Made by a program: the position numbers and the translations under genes
Shown here: positions 8,087 to 16,198 of the stretch, piece after piece
Layout: each line of letters starts with the position of its first letter
Position numbering within the stretch: the first letter of the stretch is position 1
NCBI RefSeq assembly: GCF_042650125.1
Contig: NZ_JBHSAP010000018.1
Coordinates: 186,001-250,000 of the forward strand
DNA length: 64,000 nucleotides
Reading direction: 5' to 3'
Source of the DNA: Salinithrix halophila
GTDB taxonomy: Bacteria; Bacillota; Bacilli; Thermoactinomycetales; DSM-45169
The notes under the pieces: generated by a model
The model's input: the letters and a program-made list of their open reading frames with translations, nothing else
Told to the model about the DNA's origin: nothing
The model's database searches: none

Positions 8087-8741
8087 AGGGATGAAACTCC
8101 AAACCCTCAGCCACCGGATCAACCAGGCGAGAGAAGAGGCGCTGGTACGTAAGGCCAAGCACGATGAACTTCAGAGGCTCCTAACGGACGTTGAAGAACG
8201 CCTCGCAGCCCTCTCGGCCAAACGGGACATCTTTGATAAAGTTCGCGTCCTATTGCAACAATCGGCAGAACATGCTCGTGCCCAGGCTAAAGCCCAGATG
8301 GAAACGCTGGTGACCAACGCCCTTCAATATATCTTCGGCCCCTTGTTCCGATTTGAAATCGAACTAACAGAACACGGGGGTAAGCCCGTCGCCGAATTTT
8401 ACGTGATCACGGATTGGGAAGGGACCTCTGTCAAGACTAAACCACAGGAGGCGAGAGGAGGCGGGATTGTCGACATTACCTCCCTCGCCCTTCGAATCGC
8501 CCTGATCGAGACCTTTCGCCCTCGTCCGAAAGGCCCACTCATCCTGGATGAACCGGGTAAGCATGTGAGCCGGGAGTATGTGGTGCCGATGCTTGAGTTT
8601 TTGAAATCAACGGGTGAGATGTTTGGACGCCAGATCGTGCTAATCACCCACGACCCCCATTTAACCGAGGGAGCGGACCAGGCATTTGAGGTACAGATCA
8701 AAGGCGGCGCCACCTTGGTCAGGCCTATTTCGTCCGCTTGA
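8079..8741 (+). CDS. SbcC/Rad50-like ATPase, C-terminal part: coiled coil, signature motif and Walker B head
   Basis: This 220-residue protein starts with about 85 residues of coiled coil and ends in an ABC-ATPase half-head. A signature-like segment EARGGGIVDITSLALRIAL is near residue 125, Walker B PLILDEPGKHV near 153 and the H-loop LITHDPHL near 188. The signature is RGGG rather than the usual LSGGE. It complements the Walker A head encoded by the gene at 6391. ATG 8079 overlaps the upstream stop; an in-frame ATG at 8091 is a less likely alternative. The operon appears to end here, with 273 bases before rny. Confidence 0.82.
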   Translation: MDEGMKLQTLSHRINQAREEALVRKAKHDELQRLLTDVEERLAALSAKRDIFDKVRVLLQQSAEHARAQAKAQMETLVTNALQYIFGPLFRFEIELTEHGGKPVAEFYVITDWEGTSVKTKPQEARGGGIVDITSLALRIALIETFRPRPKGPLILDEPGKHVSREYVVPMLEFLKSTGEMFGRQIVLITHDPHLTEGADQAFEVQIKGGATLVRPISSA

Positions 8742-9014
8742 CAATGGGACAGGGTAAATAATACAATTGATTTACATCTGAAGAAACCTTAAAATATTTA
8801 TATTTGAGGCTTTGGAAGATGGATCCCTTGAGTGAATTTGTTTTGTCCCGAAGCTGACACGGGTTTGAAACCTTTTTCCGGAGTGACTCAACTCTGACCT
8901 TCGTTTGACCCATCGAGTCTGGGACATTCCCGGATGACATGCATGGACCTATGACAGACCGAAGTACTCGGTCTTGTTTTATACTTGGAGAAGGGAGGAG
9001 GTGGGTAGCAATAG
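8742..9014. other. Intergenic region between the Rad50-like genes and rny
   Basis: No gene is supported. A short hairpin (GGTT-AACC stem at 8862-8872) followed by TTTTT could be a weak terminator for the repair operon. The right end carries the 7-bp inverted repeat and TATACT box described separately, presumably the rny promoter region. Confidence 0.45.
8956..8985 (+). promoter_or_regulatory. Probable rny promoter region with an inverted repeat
   Basis: TATACT at 8980-8985 is a good -10 element. No clear -35 is seen; the place is taken by a perfect 7-bp inverted repeat (arms 8956-8962 and 8968-8974, 5-base centre AGTAC). The repeat could be an operator, or the promoter could be activator-dependent. 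Confidence 0.4.
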
Positions 9015-10562
9015 ATGGTTGATCAGTTTGTAGTTTGGCTGCTCCTGTTCCTCCTCGGCGGCGTTATGGGGAGCTTCGTCGGTTACCGGATGAGAAAGCT
9101 GACGGCAGAAGCCCGGATCGGCGGTGCCGAACAAGAGGCGGAACAGATTATTGATAAAGCGCGGAGCGAGGCGGAAGCCCTGAAGCGGGAGCAGGTCCTC
9201 GAAGCCCGGGACGAAGCGCACCGTCTTCGGACGGAAGCGGAGAAGGAAATCCGGGAACAACGAAACGACCTGACCCGGCTGGAACGTCGCTTGATGCAGA
9301 AGGAAGAGACTTTGGATCGGAAACAAGAGTCTCAAGAACAGCGGGAAGAGACACTCTCCCGGAAAGAGAACCGGATTCAGGACCGGGAACAGCGGATTGA
9401 AGGGCTTTACAATGAACAAGTAGCTGAATTGGAACGCCTCTCCAGCTTGACCTCCGACGAGGCGCGCCAGCTGATTCTTTCCAGGGTGGAGCAGGAGATG
9501 CGGCATGAGACCGCCCAGATGATTAAGGAAATGGAAAGTCAGGCCTTGGAAGAAGCGGATAAACGAGCCCGCAGCATCCTTTCCCTGGCGATTCAGCGAT
9601 GTGCGGCGGATCATGTGGCAGAGACGACTGTTTCCGTGGTTACACTCCCTAATGACGAGATGAAGGGGCGGATCATCGGTCGGGAAGGTCGGAACATCCG
9701 TGCCTTGGAAACCCTTACCGGGATCGATCTCATTATCGATGACACACCGGAAGCGGTAATCCTTTCCGGCTTTGATCCGATCAGAAGGGAAGTGGCTCGG
9801 GTCGCCTTGGAAAAATTAGTGGCGGACGGCCGGATTCACCCTGCTCGAATCGAAGAGATGGTGGAGAAATCCCGCAAGGAAGTGGATGAACGCATCCGTG
9901 AATACGGGGAGCAAGCAACCTTCGAAACGGGGGTTCATGGCCTGCACCCGGATCTGATCAAGATCCTGGGCCGACTTAAATTCCGGACAAGCTACGGACA
10001 AAATGTATTGAAACACTCGATGGAAGTGGCTCATTTAGCAGGGTTGTTGGCAGCTGAGCTAGGTGAGGATATCCACCTGGCCAAGCGTGCCGGATTACTG
10101 CACGATATTGGAAAAGCAATCGACCACGAAGTTGAAGGATCACATGTTGAAATCGGGATCGAACTGGGCAAGAAGTATAATGAACATCCGGCTGTGATCA
10201 ACGGGATTGCCTCGCACCATGGCGATGTGGAGGCAACCAGTGTGATCGCCGTTCTGGTCGGTGCTGCTGACGCCCTGTCAGCAGCGCGGCCGGGGGCGCG
10301 CAGAGAAACGTTGGAAGCTTATATCAAACGGCTTGAAAAGTTGGAGGAGATCTGTGAATCCTTCGATGGTGTGGAGAAATCTTACGCCATTCAGGCCGGC
10401 CGGGAAGTGCGCATCATGGTTCGACCCGATGAAATCAATGACAGCGAGTCGGTACGGTTGTCGCGGGAAATCAAAAAGCAGATCGAAAATCAGCTGGATT
10501 ATCCCGGACACATCAAGGTTACCGTGATCCGTGAGACTCGTGCGGTCGAATATGCAAAATAA
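9015..10562 (+). CDS. rny: Ribonuclease Y
   Basis: The 515-residue RNase Y is the membrane-anchored endoribonuclease that initiates mRNA decay in Firmicutes. An N-terminal transmembrane helix (VVWLLLFLLGGVMGSFVG) is followed by a long coiled coil to about residue 200, a KH domain (GRIIGREGRNIRALE) and an HD domain with LLHDIGKAIDHE near 360. Length and order agree with B. subtilis Rny (520). A GGAGGAGGTG-like site precedes the ATG. As in Bacillus, ymdB follows. Rny is also a partner of the RicA protein encoded at 24.2 kb. Confidence 0.97.
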   Translation: MVDQFVVWLLLFLLGGVMGSFVGYRMRKLTAEARIGGAEQEAEQIIDKARSEAEALKREQVLEARDEAHRLRTEAEKEIREQRNDLTRLERRLMQKEETLDRKQESQEQREETLSRKENRIQDREQRIEGLYNEQVAELERLSSLTSDEARQLILSRVEQEMRHETAQMIKEMESQALEEADKRARSILSLAIQRCAADHVAETTVSVVTLPNDEMKGRIIGREGRNIRALETLTGIDLIIDDTPEAVILSGFDPIRREVARVALEKLVADGRIHPARIEEMVEKSRKEVDERIREYGEQATFETGVHGLHPDLIKILGRLKFRTSYGQNVLKHSMEVAHLAGLLAAELGEDIHLAKRAGLLHDIGKAIDHEVEGSHVEIGIELGKKYNEHPAVINGIASHHGDVEATSVIAVLVGAADALSAARPGARRETLEAYIKRLEKLEEICESFDGVEKSYAIQAGREVRIMVRPDEINDSESVRLSREIKKQIENQLDYPGHIKVTVIRETRAVEYAK

Positions 10563-10591
10563 AGCGGCCTGACCGCCGCTTTATTTTTTTC
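10561..10591 (+). terminator. Intrinsic terminator after rny
   Basis: An 8-bp perfect stem (10561-10568 with 10575-10582) overlaps the rny stop codon and is followed by a run of seven T residues. Some read-through into ymdB is likely because the gap is only about 50 bases. Confidence 0.85.
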
Positions 10592-10615
10592 TAGAGGGCT
10601 TGGAGGCGCTTACGT

Positions 10616-11401
10616 ATGCGTGTGCTAATGATCGGAGATATCGTGGGAGACGCGGGTCGGTCAGCCTTGCAGGACCACCTCCCCCGTCTGAAGCGGACCC
10701 ACCGCCCGGACGTTATTCTTGTCAACGGGGAGAACGCTGCTGACGGACGCGGGATCACTCGAACCATTGCTCGGGAATTTTTCGGCTCCGGTGTGGATTG
10801 CATCACCTTGGGCAATCATGCCTGGGATCGGCGGGAGATCTTTGACTTTATCGATGATGAACCGCGTTTAGTTCGACCCGCTAATTATCCCGAAGGGACG
10901 CCTGGTAATGGGTTTGCCCGCCTGGCCCTTCCCAATGGGGAGTTAACCGTGATCAACCTGATGGGTCGGACGTTCCTTTCTACGCTGGATTGTCCGTTCC
11001 GCAAGGCGGATGAACTCCTCGCCGAGGTGAAGGGACCGGTGCTAATTGATTTCCACGGTGAGACGACTTCCGAAAAACAAGCGCTGGCCTGGTATCTGGA
11101 TGGGCGCGTGTCGGCGGTGATTGGCACCCATACCCATGTCCAGACAGCGGATGAACGGATTCTTCCCGGTGGTACCGCATTTTTGAGCGACGTGGGAATG
11201 ACAGGCCCCTATGATGCCGTTCTCGGGATGGAGAAAGAACTCGTAATCAAACGATTTCTTACCCAGCTTCCCGTTCGTTTTGAAGTGGGGGAAGGAAGGA
11301 CCCAACTGAACGGTGTCCTGCTTGAGCTGGACCCTTCCTCGGGTGGTGCACGATCTATCAAGCGGATCCGGATCGACGATGATGAACCCTGGTTTGAATA
11401 A
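10616..11401 (+). CDS. ymdB: YmdB-type phosphodiesterase (cyclic-nucleotide metallophosphoesterase)
   Basis: The 261-residue protein has the YmdB metal-binding motifs: GDIVGD near the start, NGENAADG, GNHAWD, DFHGETTSEK and GTHTHVQTADE. In B. subtilis YmdB hydrolyses 2',3' and 3',5' cyclic nucleotides in vitro and affects the choice between motility and biofilm formation. A TTGGAGG site precedes ATG 10616. It directly follows rny, as in Bacillus, and is closed by its own hairpin. Confidence 0.93.
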   Translation: MRVLMIGDIVGDAGRSALQDHLPRLKRTHRPDVILVNGENAADGRGITRTIAREFFGSGVDCITLGNHAWDRREIFDFIDDEPRLVRPANYPEGTPGNGFARLALPNGELTVINLMGRTFLSTLDCPFRKADELLAEVKGPVLIDFHGETTSEKQALAWYLDGRVSAVIGTHTHVQTADERILPGGTAFLSDVGMTGPYDAVLGMEKELVIKRFLTQLPVRFEVGEGRTQLNGVLLELDPSSGGARSIKRIRIDDDEPWFE

Positions 11402-11434
11402 TCCCCGAATGTGCTTTCCCCACATTCGGGGATT
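11400..11434 (+). terminator. Hairpin after ymdB
   Basis: A perfect 14-bp stem (11400-11413 with 11421-11434) overlaps the ymdB stop codon. The following bases are A/T-rich but lack a pure T-run, so termination efficiency is uncertain. Confidence 0.65.
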
Positions 11435-11613
11435 AAAATTATTCGGTAGGTGGTAATTGGATAATACCCCCTGATAAATAGGTTGTATACCTAGCCCTTT
11501 CCCGCTGGCTTATTGTTTTTCCGTACCCCTTCTCTCCTGATGAAATTGCGGCAAGCTTTTGAAAAAGAAAAAAAGGCATCTCGGAAAGAGTTTTGGGACC
11601 CAGCATTCGATTA

Positions 11614-11640
11614 GAAGGAATTTATAAAAGATTGCCGAAT
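11614..11640 (+). promoter_or_regulatory. sigma-H-type promoter of spoVS
   Basis: The -35 GAAGGAATT (11614-11622), an 11-base spacer and the -10 GCCGAAT (11634-11640) fit the sigma-H pattern RnAGGAwWW-N11/12-RnnGAAT at every defined position. It lies 46 bases before the spoVS start. The B. subtilis spoVS gene is known to be sigma-H dependent, which agrees. Confidence 0.8.
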
Positions 11641-11685
11641 ATATTAGGAGTGGACTCACTCCAAACCATCGAGGAGGTAGCCGAC

Positions 11686-11946
11686 ATGGAAGTATTAAAA
11701 GTTTCAGCAAAGTCCAACCCGAACTCCGTCGCTGGTGCGCTAGCCGGTGTCTTGCGCGAACGTGGGAATGCTGAGATCCAAGCGATCGGCGCTGGTGCAC
11801 TTAACCAATCCGTGAAAGCTGTTGCAATAGCACGAGGGTTCGTGGCACCGAGTGGTATCGATCTGATCTGCATCCCAGCCTTTACCGACATCATCATCGA
11901 TGGTGAGGAACGCACGGCCATTAAACTGATTGTGGAGCCTCGTTGA
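11686..11946 (+). CDS. spoVS: Stage V sporulation protein S
   Basis: The 86-residue SpoVS is an Alba-like protein needed for normal sporulation. The sequence starts MEVLKVSAKSNPNSVAGALA and continues with the highly conserved QAIGAGALNQSVKAVAIARG and the DLICIPAFTDIIIDGEERTAIKLIVEPR end. The frame is open further upstream, but ATG 11686 gives the invariant family start and has a GAGGAGG site 9 bases before it. A sigma-H-type promoter lies upstream, so expression early in sporulation is expected. Confidence 0.97.
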   Translation: MEVLKVSAKSNPNSVAGALAGVLRERGNAEIQAIGAGALNQSVKAVAIARGFVAPSGIDLICIPAFTDIIIDGEERTAIKLIVEPR

Positions 11947-11972
11947 GGCAGGATATTCAACATAGTGACCCC

Positions 11973-12008
11973 GAAACCTGTTTATCCCCGTATAGACAGG
12001 TTTTCTTT
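11973..12008 (+). terminator. Intrinsic terminator after spoVS
   Basis: The arms AAACCTGT and ACAGGTTT, with a partly paired middle, form a hairpin at 11974-12003 followed by TTCTTTT. It separates spoVS from the dipeptidase gene. Confidence 0.75.
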
Positions 12009-12027
12009 TGGTTGAGGAGGGAAGCCG

Positions 12028-13020
12028 ATGCGCTGGGTAGATGGCCATTGCGATGTGTTATCCAAGATGTGGAGTGCTAAGTCCCCCCTTTCCTTCTACC
12101 GGAGGGACAGCAATCTGGATGTTACGTGGCCCCTGATGGAACAGGCGGAAGTGGGGCTGCAGGTTTTTGCTCTCTTCGTGCCGCCGGAGGTTCCTGGAGG
12201 CGCAACCTGGCAAGCGGCCCTCGCCCAGGTTGACCATTTTTACGAATCGGTTGTAGGGGACGGTAGCCGTATGGTGCCCATACGAAGCCAAAGGGAGCTG
12301 GCGGCTCTAGAAAGGACGGGGAAGGTGGGGGGCCTTCTCTCTTTGGAGGGAGCAGAAGCTTTGCAGGGAGATTTGGTTCACCTCCGTCTTCTGTACCGTT
12401 TGGGCCTACGTCAAGTCGGTCTAACCTGGAATGGTGCCAATGAAGCAGCTGATGGGATTGAAGAGGAGCGGGGTGGAGGGTTGACCCGTTTTGGCCGGCG
12501 GCTGGCGGCGGAAATGCAACGGTTATCCATGATATTGGATGTTTCTCATCTTTCGGTTAGAGGTTTTTGGGAAGTTATCGAATGGACTGGATTGCCTGTG
12601 ATTGCTTCTCATTCAAACTGTCGATCCCTCTGTTCCCATGTTCGTAACCTGGACGACCGGCAAATCCGTGCCCTGATCCAACGCGAAGGGCGAATGGGGA
12701 TCACCTTTGTTCCCAAATTTGTTACGGATGACCCTGATCGGGCTACCGTTGAAGGGGTGCTTCGGCACGTGGAGCATGTTTGCAGCCTGGGCGGGGAGGA
12801 GATTCTTACTTTCGGCTCTGATTTTGATGGAACGGATCGGAAAATTCCCGGCTTAGAACATACCGGCCATCTGGATCGACTTTGGGAGGCACTCATAAAA
12901 CGCTACCCGGAAACATTGGTAAAACGCTGGACCACGAATAACTGGCTCCACTTCTATAGTAAACATCTTCCAAGTGGGGGAGGTTTCCCTCCCCGCCAGA
13001 CCGACGATTCCGGTATATGA
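12028..13020 (+). CDS. Membrane-type dipeptidase (peptidase family M19)
   Basis: This 330-residue M19 (renal dipeptidase family) zinc hydrolase carries the DGHCD pair at residues 5-9, the bridging glutamate in LLSLEGAEAL near 107, the ASHSNC histidine near 193 and the DFDG motif near 268. Such enzymes cleave dipeptides, often with a D-amino acid at the second position; no secretion signal is seen, so it is probably cytoplasmic. The ATG at 12028 follows GAGGAGGGAAG. It stands alone between the spoVS terminator and a long gene-free segment. Confidence 0.88.
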   Translation: MRWVDGHCDVLSKMWSAKSPLSFYRRDSNLDVTWPLMEQAEVGLQVFALFVPPEVPGGATWQAALAQVDHFYESVVGDGSRMVPIRSQRELAALERTGKVGGLLSLEGAEALQGDLVHLRLLYRLGLRQVGLTWNGANEAADGIEEERGGGLTRFGRRLAAEMQRLSMILDVSHLSVRGFWEVIEWTGLPVIASHSNCRSLCSHVRNLDDRQIRALIQREGRMGITFVPKFVTDDPDRATVEGVLRHVEHVCSLGGEEILTFGSDFDGTDRKIPGLEHTGHLDRLWEALIKRYPETLVKRWTTNNWLHFYSKHLPSGGGFPPRQTDDSGI

Positions 13021-13139
13021 GACCCCTTTAACACAAGTTCCTTCTAGCGATCTTCAAAGTCCAAAAAAGGCGATAATTAAAGCAAATCCAAGTGAAGCAG
13101 GTTGCTTTTTACGCGGAAGGGGTCTAGAATTGAAAACGA
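13021..13139. other. Left part of the 490-bp gene-free gap: no gene seen
   Basis: No ribosome site, coding pattern or recognisable family is found. A GATAAT at 13138-13143, at the junction with the presumed RNA, could be a -10 element, but no matching -35 is seen. Confidence 0.4.
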
Positions 13140-13460
13140 TAATGGTACTGGAACACCACAGGAGACCAGGGAATGGGCCTTGTGGGCTTCAGTATGATAT
13201 AAAACCGCCGCGGTAGATCCTCCGGGATTCGCGACGTCGGGCAGGGGCGGCTCCGTGATCCGCCGATAGGTAACTATCTGCGCAAGGGAACTCGCTTCAA
13301 CGTCAAACGCCTGTGGAGATGCTGGAAACTCCGGAGGGAAGTGATGCTTCCGTGCGTCAATGGATAGGGTTCGTCAGTACCCCTATGGGTTATAGGATCA
13401 GGGTTCGGTTGGCTACTGACGGACCACCCCCTTTTTCTCATAGGGAGCCCAGACAGAGTT
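13140..13460 (+). ncRNA. Candidate structured non-coding RNA upstream of korA
   Basis: The 490-bp gap between the dipeptidase and korA has no credible gene but is dense in complementary segments. Nested stems TACTG/CAGTA (13146-13150, 13190-13194) and CCACA/TGTGG (13156-13160, 13181-13185) close one domain. GATAG-GTAA-CTATC (13265-13278) is a hairpin with a GNRA loop when read on the + strand. GGAAG/CTTCC (13337-13351) is a third hairpin. A 7-bp pairing GTCAGTA/TACTGAC (13373-13379, 13414-13420) encloses CCTAT/ATAGG (13382-13396). Boundaries are approximate. I cannot match it to RNase P, tmRNA, T-box or a known riboswitch. It could be a leader of korA, an independent RNA, or the remnant of a mobile-element RNA. 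Confidence 0.5.
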
Positions 13461-13510
13461 TGCCTGAAGGGGTACAAGTTGCAGGGAAGACTTAAAGGAG
13501 ATGAGTTCAT

Positions 13511-15271
13511 TTGATCAAGCAGCTTTCATGGAAAGTGGGCGGACAACAGGGGGAAGGGATTGATAGTACCGGTGAGATTTTTTCCACCGCGTTGAACCGT
13601 TTAGGATATCATCTGTACGGGTATCGGCACTTTTCCTCTCGGATCAAGGGGGGGCATTCCAACACGAAGATCCGTATCAGCACCCGACCGATCCGTGCGG
13701 TTTCTGATGATTTAGACGTCCTCGTCGCCTTTGACCAAGAGACCATCGACCTGAACGCCCATGAACTTCACTCCGGCGGGATTATTCTGGCTGATGCCAA
13801 ATTTAATCCGACCGTACCGGAGGGGGTTATTGCACGCCTGTTCTCTGTTCCATTTACAAAGATCGCTCAGGAAGTCGGCCTTGCCCAGATGAAAAACATG
13901 GTGGCCGTCGGTGCCTCCAGTTCACTTCTGTCATTACCTGTGGATGTCTTTCAGGAGGTCATCGAGGAGAAGTTCTCTCGTAAAGGACAGCAAGTGGTTG
14001 ATAAGAACATGGAGGCGATTAAAAAAGGCGCCGGTTTTATCCTGCAAGAAACCGGCGGTGCTCTCCGGGAACTAGAACTGGAGCCCTCTGACGGGAAAAA
14101 ACGGCTCTACATGATCGGTAACGACGCCATCGCTCTCGGAGCGATTGCAGCTGGTGCCCGATTGATGGCCGCTTATCCGATCACCCCTTCATCTGAAATC
14201 ATGGAATACTTAATTAAACAATTATCCCGATTTGGCGGTACGGTTGTTCAGACAGAAGACGAGATCGCTGCCATTTCCATGGTGATCGGTGCTAACTACG
14301 GGGGTGTGCGTGCCCTTACCGCCTCTGCGGGTCCTGGTCTCTCCCTGATGACGGAAGCGATCGGTCTCGCTGGTATGACTGAAACTCCGGCAGTCATCGT
14401 GGATACCCAACGTGGCGGTCCTTCAACGGGTCTACCCACGAAGCAGGAGCAATCGGACATCAATGCCATGATCTACAGCACCCATGGAGAGATTCCCAAG
14501 ATTGTGATCGCCCCGAGTACGGCAGAAGAGTGTTTCTATGATACCATTCAGGCATTTAACCTGGCGGATCAATACCAGTGCCCGGTCATCATCCTGTCCG
14601 ACCTAGCCCTCTCCCTGGGGAAACAGAGCGTAGAACCGCTGGATTACGACCGGATTCAAATCAATCGGGGTAATCTGGTGACCGACTCCAACGGGTTAAA
14701 GGAGTTGGAGAACTCGGAGTTGTTTAAACGTTATGAGCTGACCGAAGACGGCATCTCCCCACGGGTGCTCCCCGGCGTGAAAAATGGTCTCCATCATGTA
14801 ACCGGTGTGGAACACGACGAAATCGGCCGTCCTTCGGAAAACCCGCTAAACCGAAAGAACATGGTAGAGAAACGCCTGAAGAAATTGGCGGGGGGCATCG
14901 ATTTCAAGGATCCCGTTTTCATCGATGCCCAGCATGAAGAAGCTGATTTATTGATCGTCGGTATTAACTCCACCCGGGGTGTCATTCACGAAGGAATGGA
15001 ACGGCTGGAGAAGGATGGGGTTAAGGTGAACCATATGCATATTCGCCAGTTGTTGCCCTTCCCGACGGATTTGGTGAAGCCCTATGTAGAAAAAGCAACA
15101 AAGGTGGTTGTGATCGAAAATAATGCCACCGGCCAGTTGGCGGATCAACTGAAGTTGCATACGGGTCTGGGAGAGAAGATCACCCACGTCGCCAAATACG
15201 ACGGTAATCCCTTCCTTCCCGCCGAAATCTACAACGAATGTAAGGAGCTGTTGGTTCATGGCCACGTTTAA
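13511..15271 (+). CDS. korA: 2-oxoacid:ferredoxin oxidoreductase, fused gamma-alpha subunit
   Basis: The 586-residue protein joins a gamma domain (residues 1-190; GGQQGEGIDSTGEIFSTAL and SRIKGGHSN) to an alpha pyrimidine-binding domain (from about 200; AAYPITPSSEIME, TASAGPGLSLMTEAIGLAGM, GGPSTGLPTKQEQSD). A C-terminal domain begins near 480. With the adjacent beta subunit it should oxidise 2-oxoglutarate or a similar 2-oxoacid to the acyl-CoA, reducing ferredoxin. The start is TTG 13511 with an AAAGGAG site 10 bases upstream; no ATG in this frame fits. The stop overlaps korB by 14 bases. The preceding 490 bases look like a structured RNA that may be its leader. Confidence 0.92.
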   Translation: MIKQLSWKVGGQQGEGIDSTGEIFSTALNRLGYHLYGYRHFSSRIKGGHSNTKIRISTRPIRAVSDDLDVLVAFDQETIDLNAHELHSGGIILADAKFNPTVPEGVIARLFSVPFTKIAQEVGLAQMKNMVAVGASSSLLSLPVDVFQEVIEEKFSRKGQQVVDKNMEAIKKGAGFILQETGGALRELELEPSDGKKRLYMIGNDAIALGAIAAGARLMAAYPITPSSEIMEYLIKQLSRFGGTVVQTEDEIAAISMVIGANYGGVRALTASAGPGLSLMTEAIGLAGMTETPAVIVDTQRGGPSTGLPTKQEQSDINAMIYSTHGEIPKIVIAPSTAEECFYDTIQAFNLADQYQCPVIILSDLALSLGKQSVEPLDYDRIQINRGNLVTDSNGLKELENSELFKRYELTEDGISPRVLPGVKNGLHHVTGVEHDEIGRPSENPLNRKNMVEKRLKKLAGGIDFKDPVFIDAQHEEADLLIVGINSTRGVIHEGMERLEKDGVKVNHMHIRQLLPFPTDLVKPYVEKATKVVVIENNATGQLADQLKLHTGLGEKITHVAKYDGNPFLPAEIYNECKELLVHGHV

Positions 15272-16124
15272 AGACTTCCGCAACAAAGTGAAACCAAACT
15301 GGTGTCCCGGTTGCGGAGACTTCTCCGTGTTGGCTGCCATGCAACGTGCTTTCGCCAATCTCGGAAAGGAACCGGAAGACGTGGTCTTGGTATCCGGGAT
15401 CGGTTGCTCTGGCCGTATCTCTGGCTATATGAACGCCTATGGGTTTCACGGTATCCATGGGCGGGCGCTACCGATCGCTCAAGGTCTGAAACTGGCCAAC
15501 CGTGATTTGACGGTGGTGGCCGCAGGTGGGGACGGAGACGGGTTCGCCATCGGGATGAGCCACACGATCCACGCCATCCGGCGCAACGTGGATATCACCT
15601 ACATTGTGATGGACAACCAAGTGTATGGTCTTACGAAGGGACAGACCTCTCCCCGGAGTGAAATGGGCTTCAAGACAAAGAGTTCCCCGAAGGGTTCCAT
15701 CGAAGCGACCATCGCTCCGCTGGAAATGGCTTTGACAGCAGGGGCAGGTTTTGTGGCCCAGGCCTTCTCCAGCGACCTGAAGCAAATGACCCGCCTGATC
15801 GAGGAAGGGCTAAACCACAAGGGCTTCTCACTGATCAATGTATACAGCCCTTGTGTCACCTATAACAAGATCAACACGTACGACTGGTTTAAAGAGCATA
15901 TCACCAGTCTGGACGGGGATGAGGCATACGACCCATCCAATCGCATGTTGGCTATGCAAAAGCTGATGGAGACCAATGGTCTTGTTACGGGGCTGATCTA
16001 TCAGAATAAGGAACGGCAGCCCTACGAAGATCTGATTCCGGGCTTCAGTGAGACGCCTCTTGCCAAACAGGACCTAAAACTGCCGAAGGAAGATTTCGAT
16101 CGATTGGTTGCTGAATTTGCTTGA
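15258..16124 (+). CDS. korB: 2-oxoacid:ferredoxin oxidoreductase, beta subunit
   Basis: The 288-residue thiamine-diphosphate-binding beta subunit carries CPGCGDF (Cys16, Cys19), GIGCSGR near 49 and YSPCVTYN near 196, four cysteines that probably ligate the [4Fe-4S] cluster. The ThDP/Mg motif is GGDGDGFAIG...MDNQVYGLTKGQTSP (about 90-130). The ATG lies within the end of korA (14-base overlap), so the subunits are translationally coupled. A strong terminator follows. Substrate identity (2-oxoglutarate or another acid) cannot be fixed from sequence alone. Confidence 0.92.
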   Translation: MATFKDFRNKVKPNWCPGCGDFSVLAAMQRAFANLGKEPEDVVLVSGIGCSGRISGYMNAYGFHGIHGRALPIAQGLKLANRDLTVVAAGGDGDGFAIGMSHTIHAIRRNVDITYIVMDNQVYGLTKGQTSPRSEMGFKTKSSPKGSIEATIAPLEMALTAGAGFVAQAFSSDLKQMTRLIEEGLNHKGFSLINVYSPCVTYNKINTYDWFKEHITSLDGDEAYDPSNRMLAMQKLMETNGLVTGLIYQNKERQPYEDLIPGFSETPLAKQDLKLPKEDFDRLVAEFA

Positions 16125-16134
16125 GAGATTGAGG

Positions 16135-16170
16135 AAAAAGCCGCTTTCCATGATGGAAAGCGGCTTTTTC
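16135..16170 (+). terminator. Intrinsic terminator after korB
   Basis: A perfect 16-bp stem (16135-16150 with 16154-16169, loop TGA) has a T-rich right arm and lies 10 bases after the korB stop. Confidence 0.92.
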
Positions 16171-16198
16171 CTGGGTTGAACCTGTTTAAAAATATATG

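Noticed and set aside
6391..8741. A single sbcC gene broken by two sequencing errors
   Set aside because: The second frame has its own strong ribosome site and both junctions are short overlaps typical of coupled genes. Simple frameshifts would not create these signals. Comparison with relatives would settle it.
11479..11497. TAGGT-N5-ACCTA inverted repeat between ymdB and spoVS
   Set aside because: Arms of only five bases, no promoter next to it and no second copy; too weak to list as a feature.
13161..13170. CAGGAGACC resembling the 3' box of cobalamin riboswitches
   Set aside because: None of the other conserved cobalamin elements lies upstream, and the downstream gene is not a B12 gene.
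12974..13216. 80-codon open frame running from the dipeptidase into the gap
   Set aside because: It starts inside the dipeptidase gene, has no ribosome site and no recognisable protein character.
13274..13510. 78-codon reverse-strand frame in the gene-free gap
   Set aside because: No ribosome site, biased composition, and it overlaps the paired segments of the presumed RNA.
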